Assembly (NCBI GenBank): GCA_964449175.1
Contig: CAYUYH010000041.1
Location: 1 to 13,984, forward strand
Source of the DNA: CAYUYH01 sp964449175
GTDB lineage: Bacteria; Planctomycetota; Phycisphaerae; SM23-33
Length of the DNA stretch: 13,984 nt
Direction: 5' to 3'
The notes beneath the pieces are model-generated. The model saw only the letters and a program-made list of their open reading frames with translations, had not been told where the DNA came from and ran no database searches. A program made the position numbers and the translations under genes. Below, in pieces: positions 1-7,235 of this stretch; the stretch's first letter is position 1; each line of letters starts with the position of its first letter.

Positions 1-32
1 CCCCGCCCCCCCTCCGGGCCGCGATGCCGTGA
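1..32 (+). CDS. Possible C-terminal end of an upstream gene
   Basis: The frame beginning at base 3 is open and stops with TGA at 30-32. That TGA overlaps the GTG start of bioB by the four bases GTGA, a classic translational-coupling junction. The visible peptide is only about nine residues (proline- and arginine-rich), so nothing can be said about its function. The call rests on the junction alone. In DNA this GC-rich an open 30-base stretch is expected by chance, so the gene may not exist. Confidence 0.2.
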   Translation, partial: PPPLRAAMP

Positions 33-1069
33 CGGCACGTGAAGAAATAGCTCGTATCGGCCAGGAGGTGCTCGCCGGCCGATGTATCACTGCCGACGAG
101 ATCGCTCATCTCGGCCAAGAGGCCAAGCGCGAGCCATATGAGCTTCTGTACTGGGCCAACCGCGTTCGCCGGCAGCGATTCGGCGACGTTGTGCGGTTCT
201 GCTCGATCATCCCAGGCCGGCTGGGCGCGTGCGGCGAGGACTGCAAGTGGTGCGCGCAGTCGCTGGCATGGATGAACCGGCAGGGGGGGCAGACCGTCGG
301 TGGGGGGCTCCAGGCCCCTCGAACCGCCCCGCTGGCGGAGATTCTCACCGCCGCCCAACTCGCGGCCGAGGGCGGGTCGGCCTGCATGGGCATCGTCAAC
401 TCAGGCCGACGCCCGTCGCAGGCGGACTTGGCCGCCGTTGCCTCCGCGGCTGAACGCATCACCGCCGACCACGCCGGCTCACTCGGCGTCTGTGCGTCTG
501 TGGGCGAGCTGGACGTCGACCAGGCCCGCAGACTCGCCCAGGCCGGCGTGACCAGGTACAACCACAACCTCGAAACCTCCCGGGCCATGTTCGCCTCAAT
601 GGTCACCACGCACACCTACGACGACCGCCTGGCCACGCTGCGGGCCGTCAGGTCCGCCGGCATGAGCGTCTGCTGCGGCGGGATATTCGGCCTGGGCGAG
701 ACCTGGGCCGACCGGGCGGAGCTGGCCGTCACGCTGCGCGACGTGGTTCAGCCCGATGTCGTGCCGCTGAACTTCCTCCACCCGATCCCCGGCACGCCCC
801 TGGAACATGCCCAGCCGCTCCGGCCAATGGATATCCTCACGATCATCGCCGCCTTCCGCCTGGCGATGCCCGGCGCGGACCTCAAGATCGCCGGGGGGCG
901 GCTGGCCAACCTCCGCGACCTACAGGCCTGGATCTACTACGCCGGGGCAACAAGCTGCCTCGTCGGCAACTATCTCACCACGACAGGCCGCCCGCCGGAG
1001 ATCGACCGCCGGATGGTGGCAGACCTGGGCCTGAAACTGGTCCAGTACCTCCCGTGCGCAGCCACGTGA
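29..1069 (+). CDS. bioB: Biotin synthase, radical SAM enzyme (BioB)
   Basis: BioB inserts sulfur into dethiobiotin to make biotin, using a radical-SAM [4Fe-4S] cluster and a sacrificial [2Fe-2S] cluster in the cytosol. The 346-residue protein has the radical-SAM triad CGEDCKWC (C68, C72, C75). It also has the family signature YNHNLETS (177-184) and the glycine-rich GGIFGLGE segment (217-224). The expected [2Fe-2S] ligands appear as C119, C155, C215 and R291, matching by context C97, C128, C188 and R260 of the E. coli enzyme. Length is usual for the family. The chosen GTG start overlaps the stop of a possible upstream frame by four bases; the ATG at 24 is out of frame and stops after two codons. 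No other biotin gene is visible in the window, so any bio partners must lie to the left or elsewhere. The family assignment is secure. Confidence 0.93.
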   Translation: MTAREEIARIGQEVLAGRCITADEIAHLGQEAKREPYELLYWANRVRRQRFGDVVRFCSIIPGRLGACGEDCKWCAQSLAWMNRQGGQTVGGGLQAPRTAPLAEILTAAQLAAEGGSACMGIVNSGRRPSQADLAAVASAAERITADHAGSLGVCASVGELDVDQARRLAQAGVTRYNHNLETSRAMFASMVTTHTYDDRLATLRAVRSAGMSVCCGGIFGLGETWADRAELAVTLRDVVQPDVVPLNFLHPIPGTPLEHAQPLRPMDILTIIAAFRLAMPGADLKIAGGRLANLRDLQAWIYYAGATSCLVGNYLTTTGRPPEIDRRMVADLGLKLVQYLPCAAT

Positions 1070-1098
1070 GGCCCTCGGCGGCCTCCGCGCCCCGTGGC
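1061..1098 (+). terminator. Nested hairpin at the end of bioB
   Basis: An outer stem GCCACG (1061-1066) / CGTGGC (1093-1098) encloses a perfect inner stem GAGGCC (1068-1073) / GGCCTC (1080-1085) with a six-base loop. The structure includes the bioB stop codon. There is no following T-run, so it is a terminator-like or 3'-end protective hairpin rather than a textbook intrinsic terminator. Confidence 0.4.
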
Positions 1099-1402
1099 AG
1101 CTCGCCGATCCAAACGCCCAGAGCCTGCCTGCCGGCACGCTTAGCGTCACATAACATATATTATCGGACGTTAGAAATGGGGCAGGAGGGCCTCAAGGGT
1201 GGCCATTCGGGCCTGTCCGCGGGTGGCCTTGCAGTTGGGGCCACGGGTGGCATTGGCCTGGGGTTGGAGCGCGGATTGGCCCGGCGGGCCCGGCCCAGGC
1301 ACACAGCGGGCGCCCTTGCGGGGACGGCCTGGAATGGCTGTTCCACCAAGAGGTGCCACAATCCAGCCGCGCACCCGGAGGGCTGCGGGGTTAGTTTTGA
1401 GC
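1099..1402. other. Gene-free GC-rich stretch with 24-base periodicity
   Basis: I see no convincing gene here. Both strands have open frames, but their translations are low-complexity (Gly/Ala/Arg/Pro) and lack ribosome binding sites. The octamer GGGTGGCC/A recurs at 1197, 1221 and 1245, exactly 24 bases apart; the 16 bases between copies are poorly conserved. On the minus strand this reads as an eight-residue periodic peptide. It could be a decayed coding repeat or chance in GC-rich DNA. A short AT-rich patch at 1151-1164 (TATATT/TATTAT) stands out and could hold a -10 box, but has no matching -35. Confidence 0.3.
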
Positions 1403-1431
1403 TTGACAGAACGGCTAGGTTGCCGTAGACT
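1403..1431 (+). promoter_or_regulatory. Strong sigma-70-type promoter for the PEP-CTERM gene
   Basis: A perfect -35 box TTGACA (1403-1408) is followed by a 17-base spacer and the -10 box TAGACT (1426-1431, 4 of 6 to consensus). It lies about 240 bases ahead of the PEP-CTERM start codon, so the predicted transcript has a long leader starting near 1438. The same -10 hexamer with the same spacing occurs at 8291-8319. Confidence 0.6.
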
Positions 1432-1437
1432 ATGCAA

Positions 1438-1656
1438 TGTAGCTATAGGTCGTCGGGAGTGCTTACCCCGGCGAGATGCAAGCAGGCTCGCGGCTTACGA
1501 GCCTGTGGATGTGCGGGGCCTCGAGGCCCCGGGCGCTCAATACATCAGGAGAGATAGCCTCGGAGATACGCTTCAACCATCCGTTTGACGCCCTTTTCAC
1601 GTTTCGCGTCCGTTGCTCGCGGACGGCTGGCTGGGGCGCCGGGTGGAATACCTGCT
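1438..1656 (+). promoter_or_regulatory. Structured 5' leader with competing hairpins
   Basis: Three hairpins can be drawn in the predicted 5' UTR. Hairpin A pairs CAGGCTCG (1483-1490) with CGAGCCTG (1498-1505), eight perfect pairs around a seven-base loop. Hairpin B is a perfect 18-base palindrome, 1514-1531, folding as seven GC-rich pairs around TCGA. Hairpin C pairs CGTCCG (1607-1612) with CGGACG (1620-1625). CCCCG (1466-1470) can also pair with CGGGG (1514-1518), closing a stem around hairpin A and destroying hairpin B, so the two states exclude each other. I recognise no known riboswitch class. Leader function is inferred from position and pairing only; a cis-acting element is more likely than a trans-acting small RNA because the good ribosome binding site of the next gene follows directly. 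Confidence 0.4.
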
Positions 1657-1670
1657 AGGAGGAGTCGGCA

Positions 1671-3002
1671 ATGAAGGCCCTGGCGCTCAACAGGGTTGGG
1701 TTGGCAATGGCGGCGGCGATGATGCTCGCCGGCCAGGCCGGCGCGGCCATAATGCCGCACGAACCGCTGCCTGAAACGTCGTACTACCGGTCACTGCGCA
1801 GCGACTACGTCAAGGATTGGTACATCTTCCAGGACACCACCGCCGACGGGATATTGAACCCCGGCGACCTGGTGGCGGATCACCTGAAGAACTGGTGGAC
1901 GCCGGTCTCCAGCGGCTCGGCGGGGTTGTACAACGACCAGCCGGGCGCCGGCGGCGACCTGCACTCCGCGGCCCAGAACTGGGCGACGTACACCCTGCCG
2001 GACGACCATCCCGACAAGAACAACCCGGACTACAACTACTGGCTGCCGCGCGATACCGGCACGATCGGTTTCTACATGAACTACAGCCAGTTCGACAACA
2101 ACGCGTGGCACGATCCGAATTTCACCTACGGCAGCAACATAGTGCAGCAGCAGATAATCCGCGAGCGCCACACGGGCCGCAACGGCTGGTCGCTGGGCTG
2201 GGTGATCAACGACTACAACTCCGCCCACACGCAGACCCCGGCCGGCTACGCGATGATGGACATCGCCGTGCACAACGGCAAGCAGGACACGACGGTCGAC
2301 GGCTGGGGCCGGAGCGTCTCAAATCCGCAGGTGTCGATGAGCGACGACATGGACCCGACGCTCAGCATGGACATGACCCTGGACTACAAGACCCGCCACC
2401 CGGCGATCTATGACGATGCCGGCGGCGGCTACACCTGGGCGGCCAACTCGACGCGCATGATCGCCAACGGCCACGACGCCAACGACCTGGCCACGCTGGT
2501 CAACTCGCAGGAGCTGAAGGAGGTCGCCGGCTTCGACACGGGCCAGCTCGACCACGCCGGCAACCCTTATCTCTACCAGGACGCCTTCATCGAGAGGTCG
2601 ACGTACGTGACGGGCTGCACCGACGGCGGCGTGATCACCGGCCTGTCGGGCCTCGACGAGCTGGACAGCCAGATCACCAACTGGGGCGACCAGCAGGTCA
2701 TCCGCATTGAGATATCCAAGGACACCCTGGTGGCCGGGGGCATCACCGAGCTGAGGTTCTTCGACTTCGGCGACTCGATCCCCGGCAGCGATGCCGGTCA
2801 GGTCAGCCCGCGGATGATCGTCTTCCACGCCGACCCGAGTGGCAACCTTTACCTCGACGACGGCGTCACACAGGTGTTCTTCCCCGATAACCGGATCTTC
2901 ATTGCTTTGGCTGATCATATGGTTCCCGAGCCGGCAAGCGTGTGCATCATCGGCTTGGGCGCCGCCGTGATGGTAGCGCTCAGACGCAGGCGAAGGGCAT
3001 AG
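1671..3002 (+). CDS. Exported PEP-CTERM protein with a dockerin-like calcium loop
   Basis: This 443-residue protein is probably secreted and sorted by an exosortase. It begins with a signal peptide (about 1-25, hydrophobic AAAMMLAGQAGAA). It ends in a textbook PEP-CTERM tripartite signal: VPEPAS (418-423), a hydrophobic span, then RRRRR. The body is acidic, rich in Asp, Asn, Trp and Tyr, and poor in Lys, as is usual for exported planctomycete proteins. Residues 55-66 (DTTADGILNPGD) fit a single EF-hand or dockerin-type calcium loop with acidic positions 1, 5 and 12. I recognise no catalytic domain in the middle. The start is fixed by AGGAGGAG (1657-1664), six bases before ATG. The gene is monocistronic, with its own promoter, long leader and terminator. 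The exosortase is not in the window. It could be an extracellular-matrix, adhesive or sugar-binding protein; the sorting signal is certain, the function unknown. Confidence 0.88.
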   Translation: MKALALNRVGLAMAAAMMLAGQAGAAIMPHEPLPETSYYRSLRSDYVKDWYIFQDTTADGILNPGDLVADHLKNWWTPVSSGSAGLYNDQPGAGGDLHSAAQNWATYTLPDDHPDKNNPDYNYWLPRDTGTIGFYMNYSQFDNNAWHDPNFTYGSNIVQQQIIRERHTGRNGWSLGWVINDYNSAHTQTPAGYAMMDIAVHNGKQDTTVDGWGRSVSNPQVSMSDDMDPTLSMDMTLDYKTRHPAIYDDAGGGYTWAANSTRMIANGHDANDLATLVNSQELKEVAGFDTGQLDHAGNPYLYQDAFIERSTYVTGCTDGGVITGLSGLDELDSQITNWGDQQVIRIEISKDTLVAGGITELRFFDFGDSIPGSDAGQVSPRMIVFHADPSGNLYLDDGVTQVFFPDNRIFIALADHMVPEPASVCIIGLGAAVMVALRRRRRA

Positions 3003-3049
3003 TTCATATGCGACGACCTATGCCACTGTGATGGCTGAGACTCAACAGG

Positions 3050-3090
3050 ACAGCCCGCCGATGGCTTGCTCGGCGGGCTGTTGCTTGTCG
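3050..3090. terminator. Intrinsic terminator, 12-bp perfect stem
   Basis: ACAGCCCGCCGA (3050-3061) pairs perfectly with TCGGCGGGCTGT (3070-3081) around an eight-base loop, followed by a modestly T-rich TGCTTGTC. It sits between the convergent PEP-CTERM and fucI-like genes and can fold on either strand, so it probably ends both transcripts. Confidence 0.75.
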
Positions 3091-3132
3091 TGCCCTCGAC
3101 TGCGGCCGCCCTTCCGCGCCCGGCTGCGCCCC

Positions 3133-4848
3133 CTACCGCCCTGCCAGTCGCATCTTGGTGGCCGTCTCCCCGCCGTTCAGCAGATGGAGCAGCGGTATGG
3201 GCCGGTCGACGCCCTCAATGAACGCCGGCCGAGCTTGCCACGGGGCGACCGACAGCACGTTCGTCAGGTCCATCCAGTGCTCCAGCCTGGCTACCGGCAG
3301 GTTCCAGACCATGTGTAGGTGGTTGGCCGGGGCGTACTGCTTGTACTCGGCCATCGTGGCGTACTTCGGCACGACCCACGTGTGCGGCCAGGTTACGTTG
3401 GACGTGTTTGCCACGGCCTCTGCCAGCTTGGCCGGCAGGTCCACGGTGGACGCCTCGTCCCACACCATGCTGAACATGCCGCTCAGCTCGCTGTATGCCA
3501 GGCGGCCGGCGATGCCGTTGATGCCGCCGGGCGTGATGAACGTCACGCTGTTGCCGCCGCCGGGGAAGTAGTCCAGCTCAGCGGCGGGCATGGAGAGACG
3601 CGGCATGATCTTGCCGACGCCGTCGCCCGGCCTGCCCGCCCAGTTCAGGCTGGCCGAGCCGGAGTTGTCGCCGTCCACGATGCCGCGCCGCGCCCACTGC
3701 TCCTTGCCGGTGAACTTGATCCGCAGCCTCTTGGCCAGGGCCTGGATCTCCCACGGCTCCCAGACCTTGCGGAAGTCCATGAACAGCGGCGGATTTCCGC
3801 CGCTCAGCCACGTGCAGAACAGCATGGTCAGCAGGCCCTGGACGTCGGCCTCGGTGGCGAACGGCATGGCCGGCTTGGCGCCGTTGTGGTCGAAGGTGCA
3901 GTTCAGCAGCGACTCCATCGCGTCGGCGATGGGCAGCGTGATGCCGCGCTTGTCGCTGCCCCACTCGAGCTGGTTCATGAACCCCCCGCCGACGGCGTTT
4001 AGGTCGGCCAGCATGTCGCGGACGATCAGGTACAGGGCCAGGCCCTGGTTGAATCGCTCGCTGTCCTCGTCGGTGCTGACGGCCAGGCGGCTGCCCAGGT
4101 GGCGGTTGATCCACGATCGCAGCTTGGCCAGCTCCTTGGCGTCGTAGGCGCCCTTGGCGAGCATGTCGGCCAGCAGCTTCATGTCCAGGCGGGTGATCTC
4201 CAGTCCGAAGACGCGCCGCGTCGGAATCACGTGCGCCAGGGCCGTCTCCATGCCCATCGAGTCGTGCCCGAAGACGACGACCCGCCTGCCCTTCAGCCCC
4301 GCCCGCGTCAAGGCCGCGTAGCACCAGTCGATCAGCGCCTCTGCCGTCGCGTCGGTCATATCGGGGTTCGCGCCCGTGTCCGGCCAGGTGCCGACGTTCA
4401 ACGCGACCAGCCGGCCGCTCTGCGCCAACGCGCCGTTGACCGCGTGGGCGTAGACCACGCCGGGCTTCGGGCCGCTGTTGCCGCAGGTGATGTTGACGGG
4501 CGCCTCCGCCGGCATCTGGGCCAGCATGCTCATCAGCGTCAGTTGCGGGAACGCCCAGGTGTCCGGCGCGCAGACAACAGCGTCCACGCCGGCGCGGGCG
4601 AACTGGCGGGCCACGATGTCGGCCTGCTTCTCGCCGTCGATCAGCACCGGCGACCACACGACGTCCACGTCGCTGCCGTCGGGCATCTTCACGCCGGCCG
4701 CGACCACGTCGGCCGTCATGGCGACGATGTTCGCCGCGCGCTCGCGAGAGGCCTTGTCTATCCGAGGGTCGCCCGTGGCGCAGACGCCGAACGTCACCGC
4801 GCTGCCCCCTGCCGCCCTACCGCCGCCCAAACGCTTGGCCTTGGCCAT
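3133..4848 (-). CDS. fucI: L-fucose isomerase family protein
   Basis: FucI-type enzymes interconvert an aldose and ketose (L-fucose/L-fuculose, also D-arabinose) with a divalent metal. Numbering from the chosen ATG, the 571-residue protein keeps metal and catalytic positions in their usual context: E333 in FATEAD, D358 in LFMDFR and H510 in ANHLH, matching by context E337, D361 and H528 of E. coli FucI. Segments NCTFDHNG, DNSGSAS and FPGGGNSV also resemble that family. The ATG at 4848 has AGGAAGGA nine bases upstream; the in-frame TTG at 4854 is only three bases from it, so I prefer the ATG. The gene is last in the minus-strand run after manA, rluB and the rhaB-like kinase, suggesting the pair processes a 6-deoxyhexose. 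Substrate is uncertain (fucose, rhamnose or arabinose). No aldolase is nearby; it may be encoded elsewhere. Confidence 0.82.
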   Translation of the reverse strand: MAKAKRLGGGRAAGGSAVTFGVCATGDPRIDKASRERAANIVAMTADVVAAGVKMPDGSDVDVVWSPVLIDGEKQADIVARQFARAGVDAVVCAPDTWAFPQLTLMSMLAQMPAEAPVNITCGNSGPKPGVVYAHAVNGALAQSGRLVALNVGTWPDTGANPDMTDATAEALIDWCYAALTRAGLKGRRVVVFGHDSMGMETALAHVIPTRRVFGLEITRLDMKLLADMLAKGAYDAKELAKLRSWINRHLGSRLAVSTDEDSERFNQGLALYLIVRDMLADLNAVGGGFMNQLEWGSDKRGITLPIADAMESLLNCTFDHNGAKPAMPFATEADVQGLLTMLFCTWLSGGNPPLFMDFRKVWEPWEIQALAKRLRIKFTGKEQWARRGIVDGDNSGSASLNWAGRPGDGVGKIMPRLSMPAAELDYFPGGGNSVTFITPGGINGIAGRLAYSELSGMFSMVWDEASTVDLPAKLAEAVANTSNVTWPHTWVVPKYATMAEYKQYAPANHLHMVWNLPVARLEHWMDLTNVLSVAPWQARPAFIEGVDRPIPLLHLLNGGETATKMRLAGR

Positions 4849-4899
4849 GATCAACCGTCCTTCCTAGTCAAAGGCGCTACGCACAAGGTTTGTTGTTTT

Positions 4900-4980
4900 C
4901 GACACAAAGGCACAGAGGGACAGAGAAGACACTGCTCTCTCTTGACCGCTTGTCTCGTTTCTCTCCGCGTCTCTGTGTCG
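4900..4980. repeat. Imperfect inverted repeat between rhaB- and fucI-like genes
   Basis: The 157-base gap begins and ends with related sequences. CGACACAAAGGCACAGAGG (from 4900) resembles the reverse complement of the right end, CGACACAGAGACGCGGAGAG (4980 leftwards); the first seven bases are identical and most later positions match. The element is less GC-rich than its surroundings and carries the purine-rich 'cacagag' phrasing I associate with dispersed intergenic repeats in Planctomycetes. As RNA it would form a long imperfect hairpin inside the presumed operon transcript. It encodes no protein. Confidence 0.5.
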
Positions 4981-5005
4981 CATGCTGTTGTCCTGTTGCG
5001 TCCGC

Positions 5006-6478
5006 TCACTTCTGTCCCACGAGCTTGGCGTACAGGGCGGCCTTGTCCGCCCACAGCGATTCATCCTGCGGGAGGTACTCAGCCAGCTCGAAGGAGTCCC
5101 GCATCACCTGGTGGATCTCGTCTCTGTTGGCGAGTATACCCAGTGCGACGGCCTGCACCAGTGCGTTGCCCAGGGCGGTGCATTGGTCCGCGCCGGCGTA
5201 AACCGGTATGCCGCAAGCATTTGCGGTAAGCTGACACAGCAGCTTGTTGGCCGTCCCGCCGCCGACCATGTACAGCGCCTGCTGGGATCGGCCGACCAGC
5301 TCGGCGATCGAGGCCATCCTGCGGGCGTACTCCAACGCCAGGCTCTCCAGAACGCAACGGACGAGCTGGCCCCTGCCGTCTGGTGCGGCCTGGCCGCTCC
5401 GGTCGATCCAGCCCAGCAGCGCCTGCTCCATGTCGCCCGGGGCGAGGAGAGACTCGTCAGCGGCGTCGACCAGCGGGCCGCCAGCCGCCCTGTCCGCCTC
5501 AGCCGTCATCCGCACGTAGTCCCACGGGTCAGCCGAGCTGTCCCACTTCCGGCGAAGCTCCTGCACCAGCCACAGGCCGAGAATGTTCCGCGCGAGGTAC
5601 CACCCGCCGAGCGTGTATTCGTTGGTGAAGCCCAGCTCCAGGCACCGCGGCGTGGCGATGGGCTCGTCGATCAGGCAGCCGAGGATGCTCCAGGTGCCGC
5701 AACTGAGGAACGCCCAGTCGTCGCCCTTGCCCGGCAGCGCGGCGACCGCCGCCGAGGTGTCATGCCCGACGGCTGTGATCACCGGCACGTCGGCCAGTCC
5801 GCCGACTTCCTGGCGGACCTGGTCCGCCAGCGGGCCGAGCACCGTGCCCGGTTCGGCGATCCTGCCGAACATCTCCGGCAGCTTGAAGGCCTCGATAACG
5901 GGGCGGGCCCAGTCGCGGTCGGTGCCCATGAGGTTGGATGTGTTGAGGATCGAGCGGTCATTGACCTTCACGCCCGTCAGGAAGTAGTTGAACAGGTCCG
6001 GCATGTTCAGGAACGTCGTTGCCGCGGCGAGCTGCGGCGAGGCAGCCCGCTGAAGCGCCAGGAGCTGAAACAGCGAGCTGATCGCCCACGGCTCGTAGGC
6101 CGTCAGGGCGAAGATGTCGTCGCGCGACATGATGGGGTCGCTGTAGGCGTGGATGTTCTCGGTTCGGCTGTCGCGGTAGTGCACGGGGTTGCCCAACAGT
6201 TGCCCGTCGCCGCCGAGCAGGCCGAAATCAACGCCCCACGTGTCGATGCCGATGCCGCTGATCTTCGCGCCGCGCTCGGCCGTCGCCCGCAAAGCGGCCA
6301 CGACCTCGGCGAACAGGAACGGGAAGTCCCAGTGCAACGTGCCGCCCAGGCGGACCGGGCGGTTCGGCCAGCGGTGGACCTCTTCCATGGTCACCTTGCC
6401 GTCGGCGAGGCAGACCAGCTCGCCCCTGCCGCTCTCGGCCCCCAGGTCCAGGGCCAGGAACCACTGCTTCTCAGCCAT
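5006..6478 (-). CDS. rhaB: Rhamnulokinase-type FGGY sugar kinase
   Basis: FGGY kinases of this branch phosphorylate a ketose (L-rhamnulose, or L-fuculose in related enzymes) at the 1-position with ATP. The 490-residue protein has the N-terminal phosphate loop DLGAESGRG (11-19), GIDTWGVDFGLL (77-88), HYRDSRT (100-106) and GHDTSAAVAALP (238-249) with the catalytic base D240. The C-terminal adenosine motif MVGGGTANKLLCQLTAN lies at 404-420. Length matches RhaB. I chose the ATG at 6478 because GGTGGAG (6485-6491) lies six bases upstream. An in-frame GTG at 6490 would sit inside that site and has none of its own. It begins 19 bases after the rluB stop and is followed by the fucI-like isomerase, giving an isomerase-kinase pair. 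Motifs favour rhamnulokinase over fuculokinase or xylulokinase, but its isomerase partner is of the FucI type, so the physiological sugar is open. Confidence 0.87.
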   Translation of the reverse strand: MAEKQWFLALDLGAESGRGELVCLADGKVTMEEVHRWPNRPVRLGGTLHWDFPFLFAEVVAALRATAERGAKISGIGIDTWGVDFGLLGGDGQLLGNPVHYRDSRTENIHAYSDPIMSRDDIFALTAYEPWAISSLFQLLALQRAASPQLAAATTFLNMPDLFNYFLTGVKVNDRSILNTSNLMGTDRDWARPVIEAFKLPEMFGRIAEPGTVLGPLADQVRQEVGGLADVPVITAVGHDTSAAVAALPGKGDDWAFLSCGTWSILGCLIDEPIATPRCLELGFTNEYTLGGWYLARNILGLWLVQELRRKWDSSADPWDYVRMTAEADRAAGGPLVDAADESLLAPGDMEQALLGWIDRSGQAAPDGRGQLVRCVLESLALEYARRMASIAELVGRSQQALYMVGGGTANKLLCQLTANACGIPVYAGADQCTALGNALVQAVALGILANRDEIHQVMRDSFELAEYLPQDESLWADKAALYAKLVGQK

Positions 6479-6497
6479 CGCAGTCTCCACCAGTCGC

Positions 6498-7235
6498 TTA
6501 GCGCTTTCGGCCGTCGGCGGCTCGGGTCAGGGCGGTCACCTGCCGGCGATCCAGCACGCGAAACGCGCCCGACCTGACGCCCTTGTCGCTGAGCGGGCCG
6601 ATGCCGGTGCGCTTCAGCTTCCGGGTCTTGTAGCCGAGGCGGGCGAGCATGGGCCTGACCTCTCGCCCGGCGGACTCGACGAGCTCGATCTCCAGCACGC
6701 TCCGCCTCGGCCCGCGGCGAAGCAGCTTGACGCGCCGCGGCTTGACCCGACGCCCGCCGATCACGACGCCGGAGGTTAACCTCCCGACCGCCGGGCCGTC
6801 AACACGCCCGTCCACCTCGACGACGTACGTCCGCGCCACGCCGTAGCGCGGGTGGCTGAGCCGGTTGGCCAGGTCGCCGTCGTTGGTCAGCAGGACCGCC
6901 CCCGTGCTGTCAACGTCCAGCGCGGCGACGCAATAGACCGCCCCGGCGATCGGCGGGACGATGTCGTAGATGCGCGGTCGGCCGTGGGGGTCGCCGCGGG
7001 CGCAGACGACGCCCCTTGGCTTGTTGACCAAGACGTACACCTTCGGGGCCGGGCGCGTGGACACGGCCTTGCCGTCCACGCGGATGCGGTCGGTCGCCGG
7101 GTCGACGAAGCACGGCAGGCGAGTGACGACCTTGCCGTTCACCTCGACGCGGCCGGCGAGGATCATCTCCTCCACGGCCCTCCTGGCCGCAGCGCCGGCT
7201 TCGGCCAGGACCTTCTGGATGCGGACCTTGCTCAT
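6498..7235 (-). CDS. RsuA/RluB-family rRNA pseudouridine synthase
   Basis: Enzymes of this family convert a specific uridine in rRNA to pseudouridine during ribosome assembly. The 245-residue protein has an N-terminal S4 RNA-binding domain (about 1-60), the VLVNKPRGVVC segment (68-78) and the catalytic-aspartate motif around ALDVDSTGAVLLTNDGD (105-121, catalytic D107). The C-terminal GREVRPMLARLG corresponds to the usual NRQVRRML motif. An oddity is that the Arg normally before Leu-Asp (GRLD) is Ala here (A105). The ATG overlaps the manA stop in the four bases ATGA and has no clear Shine-Dalgarno, so translation is probably coupled to manA. Its place inside a sugar operon is unusual. RluB is my best guess, but RsuA, RluE or RluF specificity cannot be told apart by eye. 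Confidence 0.85.
   Translation of the reverse strand: MSKVRIQKVLAEAGAAARRAVEEMILAGRVEVNGKVVTRLPCFVDPATDRIRVDGKAVSTRPAPKVYVLVNKPRGVVCARGDPHGRPRIYDIVPPIAGAVYCVAALDVDSTGAVLLTNDGDLANRLSHPRYGVARTYVVEVDGRVDGPAVGRLTSGVVIGGRRVKPRRVKLLRRGPRRSVLEIELVESAGREVRPMLARLGYKTRKLKRTGIGPLSDKGVRSGAFRVLDRRQVTALTRAADGRKR

Noticed and set aside
1054..1428. Plus-strand 124-residue frame after bioB
   Set aside because: It overlaps the bioB end, has no ribosome binding site and translates to low-complexity Gly/Ala/Arg sequence. It also runs through the promoter -35 region.
1483..1531. Match to a known riboswitch (c-di-GMP, cobalamin, SAM)
   Set aside because: The conserved core sequences I know for these classes are not present; only generic hairpins are seen.
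1199..1588. Plus-strand 129-residue frame across the PEP-CTERM promoter and leader
   Set aside because: No ribosome binding site or protein-like composition, and it would span the strong promoter and hairpins.
3319..4002. Long plus-strand frame opposite the fucI-like gene
   Set aside because: Antisense shadow. The translation is Val/Gly/Arg/His-rich without motifs, while the minus strand encodes a clear enzyme.
4849..4854. TTG start for the fucI-like gene
   Set aside because: It is only three bases from the ribosome binding site, whereas the ATG two codons later has a nine-base spacing.
6479..6490. GTG start for the sugar kinase
   Set aside because: It lies inside the ribosome binding site used by the ATG at 6478 and has no site of its own.
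4982..6577. 531-residue plus-strand frame opposite the sugar kinase
   Set aside because: Antisense shadow of the rhaB-like gene caused by high GC. It has no domain-like sequence and also crosses the end of rluB.
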